Of a stretch of DNA of 11,468 nt, positions 6,725 to 11,468 are shown in pieces. Position numbers and translations under genes: made by a program. The stretch spans positions 1 through 11,468 of the forward strand of contig JAYVEG010000195.1 in the NCBI GenBank assembly GCA_043748985.1, given 5' to 3'. The stretch is from JBBROS01 sp043748985. Its GTDB lineage: Bacteria; Pseudomonadota; Alphaproteobacteria; Acetobacterales; Acetobacteraceae. Under the pieces are notes generated by a model. The model was not told the origin of the DNA. It did no database searches and worked only from the letters and a program-made list of their open reading frames with translations. How positions within the stretch are numbered: the first letter of the stretch is position 1; the number at the start of each line of letters is the position of its first letter.

Positions 6725-7951
6725 TCAGCGGACTTCCGGAACCTTGGCCCAGACCCAGACGAGGTTGATGCTCAGCAGGACGGCAGTGACGAGGAAGACC
6801 CAGTGGAGGCCCAGGGTTGCTGCAATGGCGCCGCCGGAGAGGGGTCCGAGGGACTGGCCGAGGAACATGGCGGTGGCAGTTATGCCGTAGACGGTGCCGC
6901 GGTCGCCTGGGGGTGCGAGTCGGCCGACGAGGGCGTTGGCGGTTGGGAGGATGCCGCCGACGAAGAGGCCGAGGGCGAACCGGCAGGCGACGAAGGACCA
7001 GTAGTTGGGCACGAAGGCCTGGGGGATGCTGGCGAGGGCGGCGCCGGCTAGTGCGATGAGGAGGACGCGGCGGTAGCCGATGACGTCGGAGCGGCGGCCG
7101 AGGAAGGGGGAGGCGATGAGGTCGGCGATGCCGGTGACGGAGAAGGCGAGGCCGCCGAGGGTGGCGACGGCGGCGACGGGGCCGAGCAGGTCCTGGACGT
7201 AGAGGGTGATGACGGGTTGGACGGCCTGGACTCCGAACTGGGCGAGCAGGAGGACGACGAAGAGCGGCAGCAGGCCTGGGGCGCGGGCGAGGGCGCGGAA
7301 GCTTTGCAGGAGGGAGGGGCGGGCAGCGCCGGGCATGGGGGGTGCGAAGCGCTCGCGGACCAGGATCAGGGCGAGGACGCCGCAGGTGGCGCAGATGGCG
7401 GCGGTGAAGAAGAAGGGGGTGCGGTAGGAGCCGGTGAGGTCGGCGATGAAGCCGCCGAGCAGCGGGCCGAGGAGGGTTCCGACGAGCTGTCCGGTGCTGA
7501 GCCAGCCGAGCGCGTAGCCGAGGCGGCGGGGGGGCACCTGGCTGGCGACCAGCGAGATGGTAGCGGCGTTGAACCCGGCGAACACGCCCATCAGCACGCG
7601 CAGGCCGGCGAACTGCCAGACGTCGGCGACGAGGCCCATCAGGCCCATGAAGATGGCGATGGCGAAGCACGAGCGCAGGACCATGAGCTTGCGGCCCCTG
7701 CGGTCGGCCACGCGGCCCCAGAGGGGGGAGGCGAAGGCGGCGACAAGGGGTGTGATGGCGGCGAGGATGCCGGCCCAGAGGTCGATGTGGGCGGGCTTGG
7801 TGACTCCGAGCTCGGGGAGAAAGAGCGGCATGACGGGGCTGAGGACAGTGAAGCCCATGTTCATGCCGAGCTGGATGCCGAGCATGACGAAGAGGTTTCG
7901 TTGCCAGTTGGGTGCGGCGCCGGGATCGGTGCCTTCGGTGGTGGCGCTCAT
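6725..7951 (-). CDS. MFS transporter, drug-efflux-like (MdtG/TetA type)
   Basis: A 408-residue, twelve-span inner-membrane transporter, likely a proton-driven exporter. The start is ATG at 7949-7951, giving a short polar N terminus then the first membrane span at about 20-38; open frame continues upstream to 8500 but with no transporter-like sequence. The MFS motif A is intact between spans 2 and 3 (GRVADRRGRK, 79-88) and recurs in degenerate form in the second half (LGRRSDVIGYRR). The pattern (span 1 with 'MNMGFTVLSPVMPLFL', span 5 region 'GTLLGPLLGG') fits multidrug or small-molecule efflux pumps; substrate unknown. It is the only gene on the - strand here and has C-ending codons, unlike the G-ending codons of its neighbours (28 C and 8 G in its first 42 codons). 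The Shine-Dalgarno site is weak. Confidence 0.92.
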   Translation of the reverse strand: MSATTEGTDPGAAPNWQRNLFVMLGIQLGMNMGFTVLSPVMPLFLPELGVTKPAHIDLWAGILAAITPLVAAFASPLWGRVADRRGRKLMVLRSCFAIAIFMGLMGLVADVWQFAGLRVLMGVFAGFNAATISLVASQVPPRRLGYALGWLSTGQLVGTLLGPLLGGFIADLTGSYRTPFFFTAAICATCGVLALILVRERFAPPMPGAARPSLLQSFRALARAPGLLPLFVVLLLAQFGVQAVQPVITLYVQDLLGPVAAVATLGGLAFSVTGIADLIASPFLGRRSDVIGYRRVLLIALAGAALASIPQAFVPNYWSFVACRFALGLFVGGILPTANALVGRLAPPGDRGTVYGITATAMFLGQSLGPLSGGAIAATLGLHWVFLVTAVLLSINLVWVWAKVPEVR

Positions 7952-8034
7952 GGTTCTGCAATCCGCCCGTTGGGGCCGAATGTAAAGCGGCGCAAATATT
8001 GCATGCTGGCACTGGTGTGGTTCGACGGGGGCTG
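7952..8034. promoter_or_regulatory. Divergent intergenic region, probable promoters for MFS gene and the decayed importer
   Basis: This 83-base gap separates the - strand MFS start from the + strand remnant start, so promoters for both should be here. It holds the only A/T-rich patch nearby (about 7978-8000). GCAA-ATA-TTGC at 7992-8002 is a small inverted repeat, directly followed by the palindrome GCATGC (8001-8006); either could be an operator half. I could not find a convincing -35/-10 pair on either strand. Confidence 0.3.
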
Positions 8035-8326
8035 ATGATGGTCCGTGTCGGAGTTCTGGCGGCGTGCCTGGTGACGGCGGCTTTTCCGGTGCGCGCGAAG
8101 GACAAGGCCGCGTTCCTGATGGATTGGATCCCGACCGGGGAGCGTGCGGCGTATTATGCGGGGTGGCAGCGGGGAACGTTTGCCAAGCACGGGATCGATG
8201 TGACGATCTTGCGCGGGTACGGGTCGGGCGACACGGTGACGAAGGTGGCGCTGGCAGCGCGCAGTTCGGGGTGGCGGATATTGCGGCGGTGCTGGCGGCG
8301 CGGATGCGGGCGGAAGTGCCGGTGGG
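8035..8326 (+). pseudogene. Broken ABC importer substrate-binding protein, NMT1/ThiY-like, N-terminal fragment
   Basis: Reading from ATG at 8035 (or the adjacent ATG at 8038; a G-run at 8024-8030 could be the Shine-Dalgarno site) gives a Sec signal peptide ending PVRA, then 'FLMDWIPTGERAAYY' and 'GTFAKHGIDVTILRGYGSGD', the hallmark start of NMT1/THI5-type binding proteins for pyrimidine- or taurine-like solutes. After TKVA (8239-8250) this frame loses homology. Shifting frame yields GSAQFGVADIAAVLAARMRA and EVPV (8253-8323), the expected continuation 'aa..adfg.ad...v...a..vpv'. Adding one base near 8250 would restore KVAAGSAQF. About 95 of an expected 310-340 residues remain before homology stops. 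The shifted frame ends at TGA 8346-8348. The open frame that ignores the shift (to 8604) is an artefact. Non-functional as a binding protein. Confidence 0.8.
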
Positions 8327-8329
8327 TAT

Positions 8330-8485
8330 CTGGTTCAGACTTCGATGACGTTCTTTTAGGTGGCGCTGGCGTTTGGGGCGGTGGTGATCCTGGCGTTGAT
8401 CGGGGTCGTGCTTTTCGGCGTAGTGGCGCTGGTGGAGCGATTGTTGTTTCCATGGGCACAGCGGGTGGAGACTCCAACGCTGTAG
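8330..8485 (+). pseudogene. Broken ABC importer permease, C-terminal fragment (NitT/TauT/ThiX-like)
   Basis: In a third frame, codons from 8330 read LVQTSMTFF, then an in-frame TAG at 8357-8359, then 'VALAFGAVVILALIGVVLFG' and 'VVALVERLLFPWAQRVETPTL' to TAG at 8483-8485. One hydrophobic span followed by a 'V.L.ER....W' amphipathic tail is exactly how permeases of the nitrate/taurine/pyrimidine ABC family end. No start codon with a ribosome binding site precedes it. With the adjoining binding-protein fragment it implies that a deletion removed the rest of the binding protein, any ATPase gene, and most of the permease; the joint lies at about 8323-8335. The permease call rests on pattern recognition of only ~50 residues. 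Confidence 0.6.
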
Positions 8486-8491
8486 AGGGGG
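8486..8491 (+). promoter_or_regulatory. Ribosome binding site for the amidohydrolase
   Basis: AGGGGG lies seven bases before ATG 8499 and immediately after the TAG of the permease remnant, as expected if the amidohydrolase was once translated right behind the importer. Confidence 0.7.
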
Positions 8492-8498
8492 ATTTATC

Positions 8499-10001
8499 AT
8501 GGCGACGGTTCAGAAGGGCGCGCAGGTCATCCGTGGCGGGCGCATTGCCGATCCGACGAAGCGGCGGGCGGAGCCTGGGGACATCCTGGTGGTGGATGGC
8601 GTGATCCGGGCGGTGGGGGCGCCGGGGATGGCGGTTCCGGAGGGAGCCGCGGTCGTGGATGCCGCGAACCTGATCGTCCATCCGGGGCTGACGAACGCGC
8701 ATATGCACAGCCATGGCGGGCTGGCGCGAGGGCAGGGGGATCGGTGGACGCTCGAGCTGCTGCTGGTCGCGGCGCCGTGGATCGGCGGGAACCGGTCGCT
8801 GGCCGACAAGAAGCTGTCGGCGACGATCTGTGCAGCGGAGATGGCGCTGAAGGGTTGCACCGCGACGTATGACCTGTTCGCGGAGTTCCCGTTGCCGACG
8901 ATGGACGGGATGGAGGCGGCGGCGGAGGCGTATCATGAGGTGGGCATCCGCGCGGTGATCGCGCCGATGGTGGCGGACCGGTCGTTCTACGAGGCCATTC
9001 CGGGGCTGATGGAGGCGCTGCCACCGGTGTTGCAGACGGCGGTGCAGGGATTGCGGCCGGGGGATGGGAACGACTGCCTGGCGGCGATCGACGGGATCCT
9101 GAAGCATTGGCGGTGGAACGAGCACGGTATCCGGGCGGGGGTGGCGCCGACGATCCCGCATCATTGCTCGCCGGAGTTCGCGTGTGGCTGCGGCCGGGTC
9201 GCGCGGACGCATGGGGTGCGGCTGCATACGCATGTGGGGGAGAGCAAGGTGCAGTCGGTGGCGGGGTTGAAGCTGTACGGGCGGACGCTATTGCAGCAGA
9301 TGGACGCGTGGGGGCTGGTGGGGCCGGACTTCACGGCGGCGCATGCGGTCTGGCTGGACGACGACGACATGCGGCTGATGGCGGCGAAGGGCGGCAGCGT
9401 GGCGCACAACCCGGGCAGCAACATGCGCCTTGGTAATGGGTTGTTCCCGCTGCGGCGGATGTTGGATCTGGGTGTGACGGTGGGGATCGGGACGGACGGG
9501 GCGAATTGCAGTGACAACCAAAACGTGTACGAGGCGATGCGCTATGCCTCGATGGTGTCGAAGGTGCAGTCGCCGCGGACGGAGGATTGGGCGTCGGTGG
9601 AGGAGGTTTATCACGCGGCGACGGTGGGGGGCGCGCGGGTTCTGGGGCTGGCGGATCATGGGGAGATCCGGGTGGGGGCGGATGCGGACCTGGTGTTCCT
9701 GGACCTCGATGCGCTGACGTGGATTCCGCACAACTGGACGGTGAACCAGATCGTGCATGCCGAGGATGGGAGTGCGGTGCGGCACGTGATGGTGGCCGGC
9801 ACGATGATCGTGCGGGACCGGCGGTTGCTGACGATCGACCTGCATGCGCTGGCGATTGCGGCGGAGGCGGCGCGGGAGCGGCTGGAGGCGATGAACGCGG
9901 AGGCGCGGCGGTTGTGCGAGACGCTGGCGCCGGTGGTGAACGGTTATTGCCCGGGGTTGGCGGCGGAGCCGTATCCGGTGCGGCGGTATTTATGTGAGTA
10001 G
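8499..10001 (+). CDS. Amidohydrolase, TRZ/ATZ/MTA-SAH deaminase-like
   Basis: A 500-residue metal-dependent hydrolase of the amidohydrolase superfamily, likely deaminating or dechlorinating/hydrolysing a nitrogen heterocycle. The N-terminal beta-sandwich strand (residues 8-60, 'GDILVVDGVIRAVG') leads to the metal motif His68-x-His70 in TNAHMHSHGG. Further expected metal or catalytic residues are His245 and Glu248 (THVGES), His282 (AAHAVWL) and Asp333 (GIGTDGANCSDN), with the substrate-side HNPGSNMRLGNG motif (303-314) typical of the deaminase/TRZ-ATZ subgroup. The C-terminal return strand (ADADLVFLDL) closes the composite domain. The family usually runs 430-480 residues; extra length is at the C terminus (from about 445). 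Everything catalytic looks intact although the importer remnant upstream is dead. Exact substrate is unknown. Confidence 0.92.
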   Translation: MATVQKGAQVIRGGRIADPTKRRAEPGDILVVDGVIRAVGAPGMAVPEGAAVVDAANLIVHPGLTNAHMHSHGGLARGQGDRWTLELLLVAAPWIGGNRSLADKKLSATICAAEMALKGCTATYDLFAEFPLPTMDGMEAAAEAYHEVGIRAVIAPMVADRSFYEAIPGLMEALPPVLQTAVQGLRPGDGNDCLAAIDGILKHWRWNEHGIRAGVAPTIPHHCSPEFACGCGRVARTHGVRLHTHVGESKVQSVAGLKLYGRTLLQQMDAWGLVGPDFTAAHAVWLDDDDMRLMAAKGGSVAHNPGSNMRLGNGLFPLRRMLDLGVTVGIGTDGANCSDNQNVYEAMRYASMVSKVQSPRTEDWASVEEVYHAATVGGARVLGLADHGEIRVGADADLVFLDLDALTWIPHNWTVNQIVHAEDGSAVRHVMVAGTMIVRDRRLLTIDLHALAIAAEAARERLEAMNAEARRLCETLAPVVNGYCPGLAAEPYPVRRYLCE

Positions 10002-10026
10002 CGCCCTCTGCCGATGAGAGAGGGCG
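10002..10026. terminator. Stem-loop between amidohydrolase and monooxygenase genes
   Basis: CGCCCTCT (10002-10009) pairs perfectly with AGAGGGCG (10019-10026) around a nine-base loop, directly after the amidohydrolase stop. No T-run follows, so it is not a standard intrinsic terminator; it could protect mRNA 3' ends or be a shortened relative of the CCCTCTCC-type repeat elsewhere in the window. The rest of the gap to 10086 contains only the next ribosome binding site. Confidence 0.4.
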
Positions 10027-10073
10027 TCGTCGCTCTGCGTGGCACGGGGAGTGCAAGGGTCGAAGTGGACTTC

Positions 10074-10078
10074 GAGGA
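10074..10078 (+). promoter_or_regulatory. Ribosome binding site for the flavin monooxygenase
   Basis: GAGGA lies eight bases before ATG 10087 and supports that start over the in-frame ATG-less extension beginning at 10039, which overlaps no family-like sequence. Confidence 0.65.
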
Positions 10079-10086
10079 CGCAACGT

Positions 10087-11400
10087 ATGCCAGCCAACCC
10101 GTTCCATCTCGCCTGGTTTCTGCAGGGCTCCAGTATCCAGTCGTGGGGGGAGCAGTGGAGCGGCAATATCGGCGAGGAGTGGATGTCGGCGGACATGTTC
10201 CTTGATCTGGCGCGGTCGATCGAGCGGGCCTGCTTCGACTATCTGTTGATCGAGGACAGCATCTATATCGGGCAGAACTGGCAGAATTCGCGTGACATTT
10301 TCCTGAAGAACGGAATGTCGGTGCCGCGGCAGGAGCCTTCGGTGGTGGCGTCGTTGATGATGGCGGCGACGTCTCGGCTGGGGATCGTGCCGACGCTGTC
10401 GACGTTTGCCTATCATCCATATCTGACGGCGCGGATCGTGGGCACGCTGGACCAGGTTTCGGGGGGCCGGGCGGGGTGGAACATGGTGACGGGCAGCTCG
10501 GATCTGTCGGGGCAGAATTTCGGGCTGGACCGGCTGCCGGAGCACGACACGCGGTATGACATGGCGGCCGAGTATATCGATGTCGTGACGAAGCTGTGGG
10601 ATTCGTGGGAGCCGGGCGCCATCGTGGCTGATCGGGCGAGTGGCGTGCTGATCGATCCTTCGAAGGTGCATACGATCGACCATAGGGGCGAATATTATGC
10701 GAGCCGGGGGCCGTTGAACTCGGGCCCATGCCCGCAGGGGCGGCCGGTGATCGCGCAGGCGGGCGGGTCGGCGAAGGGGCGGGGAATCGCGGCGCAGTAT
10801 GCGGACACGATCGTGGCGCATCCGAAGGGGGTTGCGGCCATGAAGGCGTATCGGGACGATGTGCGGGCTCGGGCGGTGGCGGCGGGGCGCGATCCGGATA
10901 CGTGCAAGGTGCTGTTCATGGCGACGCCGGTGCTGGCGAACACGGATGCGGAGGCGCAGGAGCGTGCCGCCCAGCGCGGGGTGGCGACGGACGAGCAGAT
11001 CCACCGGCGGCTGGCGCAGATGGGGTGGACGACGAACATCGATTTCTCCGGTCACGACCTGGATGCGCCGGTGGGCGCGCTGACGACGAACGGGCATCAG
11101 TCGAGCCTGGCCAATTTCCTGGCCAAGGCCGGGGGGCGGACGCTGCGGGAGGCGATCCTGGGGTATACGAGCGGGGGCGGCAGCGTCGATCTGGTGGGCA
11201 CGCCGGAGACGGTGGCGGCGCAGATGGACGAGGCGATGCAGGAGGTGGGGGGCGACGGGTTCCTGCTGGTGCTGGGGAACGTGAGCCGCAAGACGGTAGC
11301 GGAGGTGACGGACGGGCTGGTGCCGGCGCTGCAGCAGCGGGGGCTGGTTCGCAAGGCCTATGGGCACAAGATGTTCCGGGACAATCTGTTGGAGTTCTAG
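10087..11400 (+). CDS. LLM-class FMN-dependent monooxygenase, NtaA/SnaA/DszA (nitrilotriacetate monooxygenase A) family
   Basis: A 437-residue cytoplasmic flavoenzyme with the TIM-barrel luciferase-like fold, the usual length for the NtaA/SnaA/DszA group. These oxidise C-N or C-S compounds using O2 and FMNH2 supplied by a separate flavin reductase. Family landmarks are visible: the N-terminal strand 'FHLAWFLQGSSIQSW', the region 'EDSIYIG', 'TLSTFAYHPYLTAR' (about 99-113), 'SGGRAGWNMVTG' (125-136), 'RYDMAAEYIDVVTKLWDSW' helix, 'HRGEYYASRGPLN' and 'PVIAQAGGSAKGRGIAAQYAD', and the C-terminal 'GTPETVAAQMDEAMQEVGGDGF'. No flavin reductase is in the window. It follows the amidohydrolase by 85 bases with its own ribosome binding site; the two could be in one catabolic unit. 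Substrate unknown. Confidence 0.93.
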   Translation: MPANPFHLAWFLQGSSIQSWGEQWSGNIGEEWMSADMFLDLARSIERACFDYLLIEDSIYIGQNWQNSRDIFLKNGMSVPRQEPSVVASLMMAATSRLGIVPTLSTFAYHPYLTARIVGTLDQVSGGRAGWNMVTGSSDLSGQNFGLDRLPEHDTRYDMAAEYIDVVTKLWDSWEPGAIVADRASGVLIDPSKVHTIDHRGEYYASRGPLNSGPCPQGRPVIAQAGGSAKGRGIAAQYADTIVAHPKGVAAMKAYRDDVRARAVAAGRDPDTCKVLFMATPVLANTDAEAQERAAQRGVATDEQIHRRLAQMGWTTNIDFSGHDLDAPVGALTTNGHQSSLANFLAKAGGRTLREAILGYTSGGGSVDLVGTPETVAAQMDEAMQEVGGDGFLLVLGNVSRKTVAEVTDGLVPALQQRGLVRKAYGHKMFRDNLLEF

Positions 11401-11418
11401 CCGCGCTGGACGCGGCCG

Positions 11419-11450
11419 TGCCGGCCCGGCAGGGTGTCCCCAACAGGGGA
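11419..11450. promoter_or_regulatory. Two small stem-loops after the monooxygenase gene
   Basis: TGCCG (11419-11423) pairs with CGGCA (11427-11431), and TCCCC (11437-11441) pairs with GGGGA (11446-11450) around AACA. No T-run follows either. The second one covers the probable Shine-Dalgarno AGGGGA (11445-11450) of the gene that seems to start at 11457. Confidence 0.35.
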
Positions 11451-11456
11451 AACGCG

Positions 11457-11468
11457 ATGAGAGTGTCG
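11457..11468 (+). CDS. Probable start of a further gene, truncated by the window end
   Basis: ATG at 11457 is preceded six bases earlier by AGGGGA, a fair Shine-Dalgarno site. Only four codons (MRVS) are visible, so the product cannot be guessed. The call rests on the spacing and on the tight gene packing of the region. Confidence 0.4.

Noticed and set aside
8007..8026. TGGCAC as the -24 half of a sigma-54 promoter
   Set aside because: No TTGC-type -12 element at the required spacing.
6690..8105. 471-codon - strand frame overlapping the MFS gene in another phase
   Set aside because: Arg/Pro-rich without membrane spans; the overlapping MFS frame is complete and typical.
7952..8500. Extension of the MFS protein upstream to 591 residues
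   Set aside because: The added 183 residues show no transporter or targeting features and run antisense through the importer remnant.
7912..8604. 230-codon + frame as a novel intact protein
   Set aside because: Its middle and end are out-of-frame translations; homology switches frame at about 8250 and it runs into the amidohydrolase gene.
9331..11367. Long open frame of 678 codons on the - strand opposite the amidohydrolase and monooxygenase
   Set aside because: It is rich in Arg, Pro and His, has no recognisable domain and lies antisense to two clear genes; G-ending codons on + remove stops on -.
1..11468. tRNA, rRNA, CRISPR array, insertion sequence or riboswitch
   Set aside because: I saw no regular direct repeats, transposase gene, cloverleaf or conserved RNA element; gaps are short and described above.

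Overview
The window is very GC-rich, carries no RNA genes, and holds metabolic and transport genes with Shine-Dalgarno sites and many overlapping starts and stops. Protein styles (Dpp-type ABC importer, AspA/AstE-type deacylase, chalcone-isomerase-like secreted protein, NtaA-type flavin monooxygenase) suggest a soil- or water-dwelling proteobacterium, probably an alphaproteobacterium. That placement is inference; there is no rRNA or marker gene here. The + strand is G-rich throughout, even across the one long gene on the - strand.

Region 1 (1-6638, +) is a peptide/amide-type ABC importer operon: a 3'-partial-only view of the periplasmic binding protein, then after an 89-base structured gap two permeases, two ATPases, a small secreted chalcone-isomerase-like protein and a zinc acyl-amide hydrolase. 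From the first permease on, genes overlap or are separated by at most 14 bases, so they are almost certainly co-transcribed. The likely logic is uptake of a peptide-like or N-acylated compound followed by cytoplasmic hydrolysis by the last gene.

Region 2 (6639-7951) contains a palindromic intergenic repeat that doubles as a possible terminator between convergent genes, then an MFS exporter-like gene on the - strand.

Region 3 (7952-8498) is a divergent intergenic region followed by wreckage of a second ABC importer: the signal peptide and first ~95 residues of an NMT1/ThiY-like binding protein, frameshifted by about one base and then joined to the last ~50 codons of a permease that itself carries an in-frame stop. 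The middle of the old operon is gone.

Region 4 (8499-11400, +) has an intact amidohydrolase of the TRZ/ATZ/MTA-SAH deaminase type, whose Shine-Dalgarno site directly follows the dead permease stop codon, and an intact NtaA/SnaA/DszA-type FMN-dependent monooxygenase. With the dead importer these look like a small catabolic cluster for a nitrogen-containing compound, now lacking its own importer. A further gene probably begins at 11457.

I do not see a clearly new type of biological system. The points most worth a second look are the decayed importer, the strand-wide G bias, the palindromic repeat that supplies and may mask a ribosome binding site, and the unusual tail of the Dpp-type operon.
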